From Treponema sp. (GTDB lineage: Bacteria > Spirochaetota > Spirochaetia > Treponematales > Treponemataceae): 64,000 nucleotides of DNA. Position numbers and translations under genes: made by a program. Each line of letters starts with the position of its first letter. The first letter of the stretch is position 1. The notes beneath the pieces are model-generated. The model saw only the letters and a list, made by a program, of their open reading frames with translations. It was not told where the DNA came from and made no database searches. This document shows, in pieces, positions 7,512 through 16,712 of this stretch. The stretch covers positions 35,426 through 99,425 of the forward strand of contig JAFSJX010000059.1 of NCBI GenBank assembly GCA_017449285.1. Reading direction: 5' to 3'.

Positions 7512-8012
7512 TCATTTTGAAGAGGATTTTTTCGCACCAACGCACTTTTTCCTCATCTCATCTGCCACTATCGGCGGAACCATGCCAGAAATATCACCGC
7601 CAAACATCGCAAGTTCCTTTATCGAACTTGATTTTATGATGGCATATTTTTGCTCGGTCGGAATAAAAAGCGTCTCAATCTGCGCGTTCAACGTGTGGTT
7701 CATCAGCGAAAGGTCAAATTCGTAGGCAAAATCATTGGAATTCCGAATGCCACGCAACAAAATGTTCGCCTCGTTTTTTTTCGCATAATCAACGACAAGC
7801 CCTTCCCACTGATGCACGCTCACATTATCAAAATTTTTGGTGAGTTCCTGTATCATCGAAAGACGTTCGTTTGCGGTAAAGAGCGACCGTTTCTCAGGAT
7901 TAACGGCAATCACCACATCAACGCTGTCAAACAATTTGCTCGCGCGTTCTATAATATTGAGATGCCCGTATGTAGGAGGATCAAAGGATCCGGGAAAAAC
8001 TGCGGTTGTCAT
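7512..8012 (-). CDS. coaD: Phosphopantetheine adenylyltransferase
   Basis: Transfers AMP from ATP to 4'-phosphopantetheine, the penultimate step of coenzyme A synthesis. It has 166 residues, normal for the family. The nucleotidyltransferase motif GSFDPPTYGH is near residues 8-17, the substrate-contact segment LLRGIRN is in the middle, and the second ATP motif is IKSSSIKELA. The start at 8012 has no clear Shine-Dalgarno. A promoter-like TTGCAA-17-TATCAT lies just upstream, back-to-back with the lipoprotein promoter. Its neighbour acpP needs the same phosphopantetheine group. Confidence 0.94.
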   Translation of the reverse strand: MTTAVFPGSFDPPTYGHLNIIERASKLFDSVDVVIAVNPEKRSLFTANERLSMIQELTKNFDNVSVHQWEGLVVDYAKKNEANILLRGIRNSNDFAYEFDLSLMNHTLNAQIETLFIPTEQKYAIIKSSSIKELAMFGGDISGMVPPIVADEMRKKCVGAKKSSSK

Positions 8013-8035
8013 AGCAATTTTTGATGATAATATGT

Positions 8036-8064
8036 TTGACTGAATATTGCAAGTGATGTATTAT
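8036..8064 (+). promoter_or_regulatory. Promoter of the lipoprotein gene
   Basis: TTGACT (8036-8041), 17-base spacer, TATTAT (8059-8064). It decides the start codon: the TTG at 8047 lies within the promoter. Confidence 0.7.
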
Positions 8065-8082
8065 AGATGTATGGGTGTGAAT

Positions 8083-8703
8083 ATGTTTAGAATTATCAGT
8101 TTATGCAGTATGATTTCTCTGCTTGGGCTGGCATGGGTTTCCTGTGGCAGCACAAAGGTCGAGCCAGAACCTGTCATCGAAGAGCCTGTTGTCCAGGAGC
8201 CTATTGTAGAAGAACCAGTCGTTGAAGAGCCTGCTCAGGAACCAGAACCTGTTGTTGACGAACCTCAGAAGACAGAGGAAGAGATGGAGTACGAGCGTTC
8301 TGTTGGCACGACCACCGTTTCCGTGGATATGTTCACGCAGGACAAAAACACCATCCTCCGTATTATTGATGAACTTTCCGTCGTGATGAAGCAGATGGAC
8401 TACAAGTTATGGAGAACCTATTTGGACAAGGAATCAATCGAATATTGGTCCCGTCCCGCAAATTTACGCACGGCACAGAAACGGCTTCCGATAAAGGGGT
8501 TGAAACTCAATTCGCTGGAAGATTACTTTAAATATGTATTTGTTCCTGCCCGCGCACGAAGTGAGGTTAATGAAATCCGATATGATTCCGATACTTATGT
8601 TAGGGTCGTTCAAATAAAAGAAGAACAGGAAGAAAAAAAGGAAATCATTTATTATTACTTCAACAAGCTGAATGATAGATGGATGCTTCATCTTCCGGAA
8701 TAA
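8083..8703 (+). CDS. Putative lipoprotein with Pro-Glu-Val repeat linker
   Basis: The protein has 206 residues from ATG 8083. The N-terminus is a hydrophobic signal ending in LAWVSC, a relaxed spirochaete lipobox with the lipidated Cys at residue 21. Residues about 25-65 are a low-complexity run of EP/EEPVV units, a likely periplasmic spacer. The C-terminal 130 residues form a compact domain with aromatic and charged strands that I cannot assign; it has a loose resemblance to small alpha-beta NTF2-like folds. Longer starts at 8047 and 8071 overlap or abut the promoter at 8036-8064 and are disfavoured. Function unknown. Confidence 0.75.
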   Translation: MFRIISLCSMISLLGLAWVSCGSTKVEPEPVIEEPVVQEPIVEEPVVEEPAQEPEPVVDEPQKTEEEMEYERSVGTTTVSVDMFTQDKNTILRIIDELSVVMKQMDYKLWRTYLDKESIEYWSRPANLRTAQKRLPIKGLKLNSLEDYFKYVFVPARARSEVNEIRYDSDTYVRVVQIKEEQEEKKEIIYYYFNKLNDRWMLHLPE

Positions 8704-8769
8704 ACGGGAAGCGACAAAAAAAAGCTTTGTCCGATAAAGACAAATAGATTGAAACCATTAGCAATATTA

Positions 8770-8798
8770 TTGCTTTTAAATATAGAAATCTGTATACT
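8770..8798 (+). promoter_or_regulatory. Promoter of the HEAT-type exported protein
   Basis: TTGCTT (8770-8775), 17-base spacer, TATACT (8793-8798), 39 bases before the start codon. Confidence 0.6.
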
Positions 8799-8837
8799 GT
8801 AGGATAGATTGTCCTGCACGTAGGAGGAATTTACACG

Positions 8838-9560
8838 ATGAAAACCTTAAAAAAGATTGCCGGCATGCTGTGTGTCGCTCTTATCGCACTGAATACATTC
8901 GCACAATCAAAAGAATCTACCGTTGAAAGTGAATATCTGAGCAGCGTAGAGGACGTTGTTATTACAGAACTCGCCAATTCCGATGAGCGCGACAACAAGT
9001 TGGTCGCCCTGCAGTATTTGGAAGCGGCGGTAAATGACGGTCGCACTACCCCCGACATGATGGCAGCGCTTGATTCTCTGGCAGGAGAAGGCATTACCAA
9101 TCAGGCTCGCACAAACGGTCGTCTGACGAACAACTATCCCGATATTCGCGCCCGCTCATGCGATTTGCTCGCAAAGATTCCGACAGAAGAATCCAAGAAT
9201 ACGCTGGTAAAAATCGCCCTTGCAGATAACGAGCCGATGGTCGTAACCGCCGCAATCCGCTCCCTTGGCGAAATTGGTCTGAACGATGGCGATGACGTAA
9301 TCGACACAATCGCATGGGTCAGCAAAAAAAATTCATACATCAACCCGACAAGTTCAATGGCACTGGAAGTCCTGATTGCCTACGAAAAACTTGTTGACAA
9401 AGTTGAGAACAAAAGCGCGATGATTCAGGCGGTAGGTCAAATTGCCACAAACTTCAATTACGTCACACCCGTAAGAACGCGCGCTTATGAACTTCTGAAG
9501 AAAATCAGGTCATCTGACTCTTCGTCAAATAGCAGCAGTCAGAAAGACAATGCAAAATAA
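8838..9560 (+). CDS. Exported HEAT-repeat-like protein
   Basis: The protein has 240 residues. A standard signal peptide (KTLKKIAGMLCVALIALNTF, cleavage after FAQ) is followed by repeated helical pairs with the HEAT pattern, for example TLVKIALADNEPMVVTAAIR followed by a LGEIG turn. A Ser-rich tail (SSDSSSNSSSQK) closes it. A strong GGAGG Shine-Dalgarno precedes the ATG, and a terminator follows at 9623-9651, so it is a single-gene unit. HEAT repeats bind partner proteins. A periplasmic scaffold is inferred; the specific role is unknown. Confidence 0.85.
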   Translation: MKTLKKIAGMLCVALIALNTFAQSKESTVESEYLSSVEDVVITELANSDERDNKLVALQYLEAAVNDGRTTPDMMAALDSLAGEGITNQARTNGRLTNNYPDIRARSCDLLAKIPTEESKNTLVKIALADNEPMVVTAAIRSLGEIGLNDGDDVIDTIAWVSKKNSYINPTSSMALEVLIAYEKLVDKVENKSAMIQAVGQIATNFNYVTPVRTRAYELLKKIRSSDSSSNSSSQKDNAK

Positions 9561-9622
9561 GGAACATTCGCCACAAGCGGCGAAGTTCCGATGGCAATAG
9601 TTGCCGTCAGCATTCTGAATAA

Positions 9623-9651
9623 AAAAGGAACGGCTAAAAACCGTTCCTTTT
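9623..9651. terminator. Bidirectional terminator
   Basis: AAAAGGAACGG (9623-9633) and its perfect inverse (9641-9651), with A and T runs on either side. It serves the HEAT-protein gene on the plus strand and tRNA-Arg on the minus strand. Confidence 0.85.
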
Positions 9652-9653
9652 AA

Positions 9654-9727
9654 CGAGAGATACAGGATTCGAACCTGCTACCTTCGGCTCCGGAGGCCAA
9701 CGCTCTATCCAAGTGAGCTAATCTCTC
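9654..9727 (-). tRNA. tRNA-Arg (anticodon CCG)
   Basis: Acceptor stem GAGAGAT/ATCTCTC, D-arm AGCTC/GAGC, anticodon stem TTGGC/GCCGA with loop CTCCGGA giving anticodon CCG, and T-arm GGTTCGAATCC. CCA is not encoded. Confidence 0.94.
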
Positions 9728-9741
9728 AAACGCACACTAAG

Positions 9742-9770
9742 AAGATACAGGTTATAAATAAAAAAGTCAA
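9742..9770 (-). promoter_or_regulatory. Promoter of tRNA-Arg
   Basis: TTGACT (9765-9770), 17-base spacer, TATCTT (9742-9747). It is divergent from maf. Confidence 0.7.
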
Positions 9771-9788
9771 TAAATTAAGAAGGTCTTC

Positions 9789-10379
9789 ATGGAACCGATA
9801 ATTCTTGCTTCATCTTCCCCACGCAGACAGGAAATCTTAAAGTTGCTGAATATTCCTTTTAAGGTCATCATCCCTGAGATAGACGAAACACCCCCGGAAG
9901 GTCTTGATGCGGAAAAAGTGCCTGAATATCTTGCCGCAAAAAAAGTAGATGCCGTTGCCCGCTCGCTTCCAACAGGCTCTGAACTTCCTTGGATTCTGAG
10001 CGCAGACACAATTATCGTGATGGACGGAAAAATCTATGGCAAACCCGAAAGTCAGGAGCAGGCAGTGGAATATCTGAACGCTTTTCAAGGCAAAACCCAC
10101 AAGGCAATTACGGGACTTGCTCTGTACAACGGCAACCTGCATTTTGTGACCACCCGGACTTCCGTCACATCAGTCACCTTTGCGCCAATGACAAAAGAAG
10201 AAATCGACTGGTACATTGAGACTGGCGACTGGCACGGAGCGGCGGGAGCATATCGCATTCAAGGATTGGCTTCCTGTTTTATCAAAAAAATTGAGGGAAC
10301 GAACAGTTCTGTGGTGGGCTTGCCTATCTTTGAACTTTATGATATGTTAAAAGAGCAAGGTTATTCCATTATTGAATAA
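9789..10379 (+). CDS. maf: Maf-family nucleoside triphosphate pyrophosphatase
   Basis: Maf proteins hydrolyse non-canonical or selected nucleoside triphosphates (dTTP/UTP class or m7GTP class) to monophosphates. The start ILASSSPRRQEIL is the family signature at residues 5-17. ADTIIVMDGKIYGKP carries the catalytic Asp, and GAAGAYRIQG is the conserved C-terminal loop. The 196 residues match the family. The Arg/Gln-containing loop suits the dTTP/UTP type, but this was not tested. It is a single gene with an AAGAAGG ribosome site, upstream of the rpsB leader. Confidence 0.92.
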   Translation: MEPIILASSSPRRQEILKLLNIPFKVIIPEIDETPPEGLDAEKVPEYLAAKKVDAVARSLPTGSELPWILSADTIIVMDGKIYGKPESQEQAVEYLNAFQGKTHKAITGLALYNGNLHFVTTRTSVTSVTFAPMTKEEIDWYIETGDWHGAAGAYRIQGLASCFIKKIEGTNSSVVGLPIFELYDMLKEQGYSIIE

Positions 10380-10517
10380 ATCGTGCCGGGCGTATGCAGG
10401 GCGGTTCGCTTTTGTATGCGTTACGAAATCTTCCGGGCAGTAGTTTGCAAAACAGCGAACAGAGTTTGTGCGCAAGGCAATACTTCTGCTACGAGAAACA
10501 GAGTTTGGAAGGAAAAA

Positions 10518-10560
10518 TCACCGTGTTTTGCGGTAAAACAGATTTTTCCGGTGAAGGAGA
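10518..10560 (+). promoter_or_regulatory. Structured leader before rpsB (candidate S2 regulatory RNA)
   Basis: TCACCG (10518-10523) pairs with CGGTGA (10549-10554), and inside it TGTTTT (10524-10529) pairs with AAAACA (10535-10540), leaving an 8-base bulge. This makes a bulged hairpin that ends directly at the AGGAGA ribosome site. The remaining 10380-10517 holds no gene I can support and no clear promoter. Autoregulation of rpsB by its own leader is known in other bacteria; here it is inference from structure only. Confidence 0.4.
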
Positions 10561-10566
10561 ACTCAA

Positions 10567-11436
10567 ATGGCAGTTGTAACCATGAAGAGTTTACTTGAAT
10601 CTGGTGTACATTTTGGTCACCAGGTAAAGCGTTGGGACCCGCGCATGAAGAAGTACATCTTCGCAGAGCGCAACGGTATTCACATCATCGACTTGCAGAA
10701 GACAATCGTGGCAATCAAAGACAGCTACGAAGCAGTGCGCAAAGTCGTATCTAGCGGCAAATCAGTTCTGTTTGTCGGCACAAAAAAACAGGCTCAGCAG
10801 GCTATCCAGAAGGAAGCAGAACGTTGCGGCATGTACTACGTAAACAATCGCTGGCTTGGCGGTATGCTTACGAACTTCTCTACCATCAAAAAATCATTGC
10901 AGCGTCTCAAGAAAATTGAGAAGATGGAAGTAGACGGCACTTTTGATAATCTGACCAAGAAAGAAGTGTCTGCACTTACAAAAGAGAAGGCAAAACTTGA
11001 AAAGAACCTTGGCGGTATCAAAGAAATGAAAGAACTGCCGGGAATCATTTTCATCATCGACACACACAAAGAAGAGATTGCTGTTGCTGAGGCACATCGC
11101 ATGGGTATTCCGGTCGTTGCTGTTGTTGACACAAACTGCAACCCAGAAGGCATCACCTACCCTATTCCTGGCAATGACGATGCAATTCGCGCAATCAGTC
11201 TGTTCACCTCTATCATTGCAAACGCAGTCATCGAGGCGGATAATGAGCAGGGCTTGAAGATTATCGAGACCTTGGGCGATGAGGAAGACGGCGTTCAGAC
11301 CGATGCTTCTACTAAGACTGCTGATGAAGAAATCGTTGACTACTCAAACTACACGCCGACTGAAGCAGACATCAAAAAAGATGATGTGGCTGACGAAGAC
11401 GATGATGACGAAATCGACGAAAGCAAGATTAAATAA
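10567..11436 (+). CDS. rpsB: 30S ribosomal protein S2
   Basis: The protein has 289 residues. The start [20 protein letters not shown] and the segments [11 protein letters not shown] and [12 protein letters not shown] are diagnostic. The last 50 residues are a very acidic extension ([15 protein letters not shown]), longer than in E. coli S2 and typical of a spirochaete variant. It is the first gene of rpsB-tsf-frr-uppS-cdsA-dxr-rseP. The AGGAG ribosome site sits at the foot of the leader hairpin. Confidence 0.97.
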   Translation: MAVVTMKSLLESGVHFGHQVKRWDPRMKKYIFAERNGIHIIDLQKTIVAIKDSYEAVRKVVSSGKSVLFVGTKKQAQQAIQKEAERCGMYYVNNRWLGGMLTNFSTIKKSLQRLKKIEKMEVDGTFDNLTKKEVSALTKEKAKLEKNLGGIKEMKELPGIIFIIDTHKEEIAVAEAHRMGIPVVAVVDTNCNPEGITYPIPGNDDAIRAISLFTSIIANAVIEADNEQGLKIIETLGDEEDGVQTDASTKTADEEIVDYSNYTPTEADIKKDDVADEDDDDEIDESKIK

Positions 11437-11450
11437 CTGGAGTTTATATA

Positions 11451-12284
11451 ATGGAAATCAAGGCAAGTGACGTCAAGGCATTGCGCGAAAAGACTGGCGC
11501 AGGCATGATGGAATGTAAAAAAGCACTGACCGAGGCGAACGGAGACGCGGCACAGGCAGAAAAAATCTTGAAGGAAAAAGGTCTGGCTGCGGTTGCAAAA
11601 CGCTCTGAGCGCGCCACAAGTGAAGGACGCATTTTTGTCCGCCAGAACGGCAACAAGATTGCGCTCGCAGAAGTAACTTGTGAGACGGACTTTGTTGCGA
11701 AAAACTCAGACTTTGTTGCGGTGGGCGACAAGATTTTGGACGCAATCTTTGCAAAAGGCTACACAAAAGTCGAGAAAGAACTGGAAGACATGGTTCTTGA
11801 ACTGGCAACCAAAATCCGCGAGAACATGGCTATCCGCCGCGTGGAAGTGTTTGAAGTTCCTGCAAATGCGGCAGCCTCAACCTACGTGCATTCAGACTTT
11901 AAGACTGCGGCGGCTGTCGTCGTAGAAGGCTCTGACAGCGACGTGGTAAAGGAATTTGCCCATGACTGCTGTCTGCACCTTGCGGCATTCACCCCGGCAT
12001 ATCTGACAAAGGCTGACGTTCCACAAGCCTACATCGATGAGCAGAAAGAAATCTTTACCGCTCAGATGGCTCAGGACGAAAAAATGGCCTCAAAGCCAGA
12101 AAATGTCAAGGCTGGCATTCTGCAAGGTAAAATCAACAAGCATTTGGCAGAAATCTGCTTCGCTGACCAGATGTTCGTAAAGGACGACAAGGTTTCTGTC
12201 GCAAAGAAACTGGAAGAAATTTCCAAGGCTGCCGGCGCAAAACTTTCTTTCGGAAAGATTGTGCTGTTCGTTCTGGGAAAATAA
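11451..12284 (+). CDS. tsf: Translation elongation factor Ts
   Basis: The guanine-nucleotide exchange factor for EF-Tu. The 277 residues begin with the EF-Ts N-terminal domain (VKALREKTGAGMMECKKAL) and include the conserved ETDFVAKN segment near residues 78-85 that contacts EF-Tu. It follows rpsB after 14 bases, the usual order in bacteria, and is presumably co-transcribed. Confidence 0.97.
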   Translation: MEIKASDVKALREKTGAGMMECKKALTEANGDAAQAEKILKEKGLAAVAKRSERATSEGRIFVRQNGNKIALAEVTCETDFVAKNSDFVAVGDKILDAIFAKGYTKVEKELEDMVLELATKIRENMAIRRVEVFEVPANAAASTYVHSDFKTAAAVVVEGSDSDVVKEFAHDCCLHLAAFTPAYLTKADVPQAYIDEQKEIFTAQMAQDEKMASKPENVKAGILQGKINKHLAEICFADQMFVKDDKVSVAKKLEEISKAAGAKLSFGKIVLFVLGK

Positions 12285-12334
12285 TATGATATGGCGGTCA
12301 GCAATGTCTGACCGCCTCTATTTAGGGGGAAATT

Positions 12335-12877
12335 ATGGCATTTGATGCAAAAACTAAGATGGAAAAGACGCTTGAGTCACTTAAAAACGAACTGAACACA
12401 ATCCGTACGGGTCGTGCGTCTGCATCTATTTTTGATAAGGTGCGCGTCAATTATTACGGAAACAAGTCACCACTCAATCAGGTAGCGACGATTTCCATTC
12501 CAGAAGCACGTACTGTCGTGATTTCTCCGTTCGACAAGTCGCTGATTACGGAAATTGAGAAAGGAATTCTTACCGCTGACTTGGGATTGAATCCGTCAAA
12601 TGACGGCAAGGTTATCCGTATTTCCATTCCGCCGCTCACCGCTGACCGCCGTAAGGAACTGGTAAAGCAGTCTAAGAGCATCGCAGAAAACTACCGCACG
12701 ACAATCCGCAATATCCGCCGTGACGGAAATGACGACCTAAAAAAGCAGCAGAAAGCGGGCGAACTGACCGAAGACCAGCTCAAAAAAGAGGCCGATGATC
12801 TTCAGAAACTGACAGACAAGTATATTGCCGACATCAACAAGGTTGCGGACGACAAAGAAAAAGAGATAATGGCGTAA
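12335..12877 (+). CDS. frr: Ribosome recycling factor
   Basis: Splits post-termination ribosomes with EF-G. The 180 residues include the conserved NTIRTGRAS, ISIPEARTVVISPFDKS and KVIRISIPPLTADRRKELVK segments. A strong GGGGGAA site precedes the ATG. It lies 50 bases after tsf in the same run. Confidence 0.97.
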   Translation: MAFDAKTKMEKTLESLKNELNTIRTGRASASIFDKVRVNYYGNKSPLNQVATISIPEARTVVISPFDKSLITEIEKGILTADLGLNPSNDGKVIRISIPPLTADRRKELVKQSKSIAENYRTTIRNIRRDGNDDLKKQQKAGELTEDQLKKEADDLQKLTDKYIADINKVADDKEKEIMA

Positions 12878-12889
12878 ATAAAAGGTGTA

Positions 12890-13594
12890 ATGAATACTGA
12901 CGAACTGAAAGCCCGCCCCCTTCCCGAACATATTGCGATTATCATGGACGGGAACGGACGCTGGGCAAAGCAAAGGGGAATGTCGCGAACGGCGGGTCAC
13001 AAGGAAGGCTTGACGACCGCAAAGAAAATTGTTGCGGCGGCGGCTTCTCTCGGTGTCAAGTATGTTACGCTCTATACGTTTTCGACCGAAAACTGGAAGC
13101 GCGCACAGGAAGAAGTGGGCTATCTAATGGGCTTGATTAAGAGTCAGTTGCGCGCCGAATTCGATTTCTACAAAAAAAACGGCATCAGAATCGCGCATAT
13201 CGGTGACCTTGCAGGGCTTCCCAAAGACGTGCAGGAAGAAATTCAAAAGACAAAGGAAGACACCGCACATTTTACGGGAACGACTTGCGTGCTGGCAATC
13301 AATTATGGCGCACGGAACGAACTGGTGCGGGCAGTCAAAAAACTTGCCGCCGAAAACAAGGAAATCACCGAAGAGAACATTACCCAATCGCTTGACATTG
13401 TGCCCGATGTAGATTTGCTTATCAGGACGGGCGGCGAAGAGCGGCTAAGTAATTTTCTTTTGTGGCAGGCGGCGTATGCAGAATTTGTCTTTACAGATAC
13501 GCTCTGGCCAGATTATAATGAAGAAGAATTCTTTAATGATATAGCGGAATTTCAAAAAAGGAGCAGACGATTTGGCGCAGTGCCGAATCAATGA
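12890..13594 (+). CDS. uppS: Undecaprenyl diphosphate synthase
   Basis: A cis-prenyltransferase that makes the C55 lipid carrier for peptidoglycan and other envelope polymers. MDGNGRWAKQRG carries the catalytic Asp at residue 20 and the FPP-binding residues. The later segments TLYTFSTENWKR and RTGGEERLSNFLLWQ are also family hallmarks. The 234 residues match the family. It overlaps cdsA by 4 bases (ATGA). Confidence 0.96.
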   Translation: MNTDELKARPLPEHIAIIMDGNGRWAKQRGMSRTAGHKEGLTTAKKIVAAAASLGVKYVTLYTFSTENWKRAQEEVGYLMGLIKSQLRAEFDFYKKNGIRIAHIGDLAGLPKDVQEEIQKTKEDTAHFTGTTCVLAINYGARNELVRAVKKLAAENKEITEENITQSLDIVPDVDLLIRTGGEERLSNFLLWQAAYAEFVFTDTLWPDYNEEEFFNDIAEFQKRSRRFGAVPNQ

Positions 13595-14472
13595 GTATGA
13601 GTAAAGTTATACAGAGACTATTAGTATTTTTTCTCGGAATTCCTATCGTCATCGCTTTGGTATGGCTTCCCTACTATAATCATATCGCCATGCACATACT
13701 TGGCTTTATCGCATCCGTGCTTGCGGCGAGAGAACTACATACCATGCTCGAAAAAAAGTACGGCGTACACCCGAAGCCGTTTGTCGTGGTTTTGGACGCA
13801 TTGCTTCCGCTGATGGGGCTTTTATGTGCGCTGTTCGGGTGGGATTTAAAATTTATTGACTTTACGTTTATTGCCGCCGTACTGATTATTATGGCATTTG
13901 AGACGGTTACGGCACAGTCCTTTGAGCAATCTAATGCAAAAATCATCACATCGGTGTTCATCGTGATGTACTGCGGCTATTTTTTCAGTTTTATCTCAAA
14001 GATGACGCTGTTCCCGAACGCAACCTATTACATCGCGTTTTTCCTGCTCTTTGTATTCATGTGCGACTCGCTGGCATGGTTTTTCGGCGTACTGTTCGGA
14101 AAGAACAACAAGGGATTTATTAAGGCAAGCCCCAACAAAAGCATTGCGGGCTTTATGGGCGGCATCGTTGGCTCGTTGCTGGTAGGACTTGCGGGGCATT
14201 ATCTTGTGCCGCAGTATTGCGATGTGGTCATTTTTGGCGGAGAGACTTGGAGAGCCGTGGTGCTTGGCACTGTCATGGGATTGTCCGCAATTATTGGCGA
14301 CCTTGCGGAATCAGTCTTGAAGCGTTCGGCAGAAGTAAAGGACAGCGGAAAACTTATTCCAGGTCGTGGCGGTATGCTTGACTGCGTGGACTCCATCGTG
14401 TTTTCCGCGCCGATTTATTACTGGCTCATTTCAATTCTTTTCCTTACGACAACGGTCGCTGTCAGTTTGTAA
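13591..14472 (+). CDS. cdsA: Phosphatidate cytidylyltransferase
   Basis: Makes CDP-diacylglycerol, the precursor of phospholipids, in the inner membrane. The protein has about eight hydrophobic segments. The C-terminal signature runs from IIGDLAESVLKRSAEVKDSG through KLIPGRGGMLDCVDS, the diagnostic CdsA motif. The start overlaps the end of uppS by 4 bases, so translation is coupled. Confidence 0.95.
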   Translation: MSMSKVIQRLLVFFLGIPIVIALVWLPYYNHIAMHILGFIASVLAARELHTMLEKKYGVHPKPFVVVLDALLPLMGLLCALFGWDLKFIDFTFIAAVLIIMAFETVTAQSFEQSNAKIITSVFIVMYCGYFFSFISKMTLFPNATYYIAFFLLFVFMCDSLAWFFGVLFGKNNKGFIKASPNKSIAGFMGGIVGSLLVGLAGHYLVPQYCDVVIFGGETWRAVVLGTVMGLSAIIGDLAESVLKRSAEVKDSGKLIPGRGGMLDCVDSIVFSAPIYYWLISILFLTTTVAVSL

Positions 14473-15594
14473 ATGGTAGCGGATATGGCTTTGCAAAAAA
14501 AAGTTCTCGTTTTGGGCGCGACCGGTTCTATCGGTACTAGTACGCTCGACATCATCAGGCGACAATCTGACCGCTTTGTCTGCTGTGGCATACAGGCAAA
14601 CAAAAAAAAAGATGCAATCAGTTCTCTTGCGGCGGAATTTCATTGTCAGTTCACTTTGACCGCAGAGGACGGCACGGACGGAATCAGACGGCTGGTTGAC
14701 CAGACCAAGCCCGACATCGTGGTAAATGGCATTGCGGGAAGTGAGGGATTAGTTCCCAGTCAGATTGTTCTGGAAGCGGGCGTTGATTTGGCTTTAGCAA
14801 ACAAAGAGACGATTGTAATGGCAGCTCCGCTGATGTTCGCGCTTGCAAAGAAAAACGGCTGCAAAATTCTTCCTGTAGACAGCGAACATTCTGCGATTTT
14901 TACGCTTCTAAACCAATGCGGACGCGAAAATGCAGACAAACTGATTATCACCGCAAGCGGAGGTCCATTCCGCACGTGGACGACAGAACAGATTCAAAAG
15001 GCAACGATTCATGACGCATTGAAGCACCCCACGTGGAATATGGGAAAGAAAATCACCGTGGATTCTGCGACGCTCGGAAACAAAGGGCTTGAAGTGATTG
15101 AGGCACGAAGGCTGTTTGATTTTACGACGGACAAGATTCAGGTAGTGGTGCATCCACAGAGCATTATCCATTCGCTGGTGCGCACCAAGGACGGCATTGT
15201 ATACGGGCAGTTCAGCGAGCCAGACATGAAGCATCCGATTATTCAGGCATTGGACTACCCCGCCATTAATACGGATTTTATGCGCCCGTTTGATTTGACC
15301 GACACGGCGGACGGAACACGAACGCTCTCCTTTGAAAAACCGCGCTTTGAGGATTTTCCACTTTTGCGACTTGCCTTTGACGCGGCAGAAAAAGATGCTT
15401 CCTACCCCATCGTCTTTAATGCGGCGAACGAAATTGCAGCGTGGGCATTCATCGAAGGAAAAATCGGTTTTACGGACATCGCGCGGATTGTCGGTGGTGT
15501 TATGCAGCATGACTGGTCAAAAGCCGTGCGCGATATGCAGGACGTGTTTTCCGCCGACACGGAAGCAAGAAAGCAAGCGAGAGCATTATTGTGA
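14473..15594 (+). CDS. dxr: 1-deoxy-D-xylulose 5-phosphate reductoisomerase
   Basis: The second step of the non-mevalonate isoprenoid pathway, converting DXP to MEP, which feeds the lipid carrier made by UppS. The NADPH-binding GATGSIGTSTLDI is at residues 15-27, the metal-binding PVDSEHSAI in the middle, and the flexible active-site loop region around KHPTWNMGKKITVDSATL. The 373 residues match the family. The frame starts immediately after the cdsA stop; an alternative ATG is 12 bases downstream at 14485. Confidence 0.96.
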   Translation: MVADMALQKKVLVLGATGSIGTSTLDIIRRQSDRFVCCGIQANKKKDAISSLAAEFHCQFTLTAEDGTDGIRRLVDQTKPDIVVNGIAGSEGLVPSQIVLEAGVDLALANKETIVMAAPLMFALAKKNGCKILPVDSEHSAIFTLLNQCGRENADKLIITASGGPFRTWTTEQIQKATIHDALKHPTWNMGKKITVDSATLGNKGLEVIEARRLFDFTTDKIQVVVHPQSIIHSLVRTKDGIVYGQFSEPDMKHPIIQALDYPAINTDFMRPFDLTDTADGTRTLSFEKPRFEDFPLLRLAFDAAEKDASYPIVFNAANEIAAWAFIEGKIGFTDIARIVGGVMQHDWSKAVRDMQDVFSADTEARKQARALL

Positions 15595-16712
15595 TTGTCG
15601 TTTATGGTCTGATTGTTCTTGGCATTATCGTTTTTATCCACGAAATGGGGCACTTTTGGGTGGCAAAAGCCTGTGGCGTACAGGTTGAGGCATTTTCCGT
15701 GGGTATGGGACCAGTACTTTTGCACAGAGAATGGAAGCGTACAGACTGGCGGCTTTCGCTCGTTCCTCTCGGCGGCTATTGTGCGATGAAAGGTGAGCAG
15801 GACTTTATGAAAGCAGCAGACGAGAGTCTTGATACGATTGACGCAGAGCCTGATTCCCTGTACGGCATAAAACCGATTCTGCGGGCGGCAATCGGGGCAG
15901 CAGGTCCTTTTGCGAATCTGCTGTTTGCGGTAATCGCCTATACCCTGGTCGCCATTTTCGGCTACACCTACTATTCAGCGGGAAATCAAATTCAGTTGGC
16001 GAATGAAGTCTATCCCGAAGTAGAAAGCGCGGCGGCAAAAGCAGGCCTACTGACGGGCGACAAGATTCTTGCGATAAACGGCACGGAAATAGAGAATTTT
16101 TCAGACATCTACGGCTTTGTCGCCCTGCATCCCGAAGAGGATTTACAGGTCACGGTGGAACGAAACGGCAACCTGCTGGACTTTACCGTGCATACGGCAA
16201 TGGCGGAAAATGGCGCAGGGAAAATCGGCGTGGTAAGCATCCCAGATACCGTGCAAAAATATGAGGCAAAACGGTACACTTTTTTTCCTGCAATTTGGCA
16301 GGGCGTAAAGGAAACGGGAACAAATATTGCGCTTACGGTAAAAGGTATATCACTTTTGTTCCGGGGCGCAAAGGTGACCGAATCGGTGAGCGGACCTGCG
16401 CGGATTACGACGATGCTTGGAAGCACGGTAAAAGACGGATTCAGCGCAGGATTTCGGACGGGGCTTTCCTCGGTCTTACAGTTTATGGCTCTTATCAGCA
16501 TCTCGCTTTTCATCATGAACCTGCTTCCGATTCCGATTCTTGACGGCGGACTGATTCTTTTTTCAGTTATTGAGGCGATTTTTGGCATAACCATTTCACC
16601 AAAATGGCGAATTCGTGTACAATATATTGGCTTGGCGTTTATCGCATTCCTTTTTGTGGTGGCGATGGCGGGCGATATTCATTATTTTATAGGACTGTTC
16701 CATGAAAAATAA
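15591..16712 (+). CDS. rseP: Site-2 intramembrane zinc metalloprotease with PDZ domain
   Basis: Cleaves membrane-anchored substrates within the membrane, often anti-sigma factors or signal-peptide remnants. HEMGH at residues 17-21 supplies the zinc ligands, the C-terminal NLLPIPILDGG supplies the third ligand, and one PDZ domain lies between (about 130-200, ILAINGTEIENFSD). The GTG start overlaps the dxr stop by 4 bases. The position after cdsA and dxr is the common bacterial arrangement. Confidence 0.93.
   Translation: MIVVYGLIVLGIIVFIHEMGHFWVAKACGVQVEAFSVGMGPVLLHREWKRTDWRLSLVPLGGYCAMKGEQDFMKAADESLDTIDAEPDSLYGIKPILRAAIGAAGPFANLLFAVIAYTLVAIFGYTYYSAGNQIQLANEVYPEVESAAAKAGLLTGDKILAINGTEIENFSDIYGFVALHPEEDLQVTVERNGNLLDFTVHTAMAENGAGKIGVVSIPDTVQKYEAKRYTFFPAIWQGVKETGTNIALTVKGISLLFRGAKVTESVSGPARITTMLGSTVKDGFSAGFRTGLSSVLQFMALISISLFIMNLLPIPILDGGLILFSVIEAIFGITISPKWRIRVQYIGLAFIAFLFVVAMAGDIHYFIGLFHEK

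Noticed and set aside
7405..7725. 106-codon plus-strand frame opposite coaD and the rpmF promoters
   Set aside because: It spans the tandem promoters and the end of coaD and has no coding character.
8047..8082. Longer start for the 8083 lipoprotein
   Set aside because: TTG 8047 lies within the promoter and ATG 8071 is at the transcription start; the shorter form begins with a clean signal peptide.
10383..10598. Small genes in the rpsB leader
   Set aside because: Frames of 60-71 codons have no ribosome sites and run into or overlap rpsB; the region is better read as a leader.
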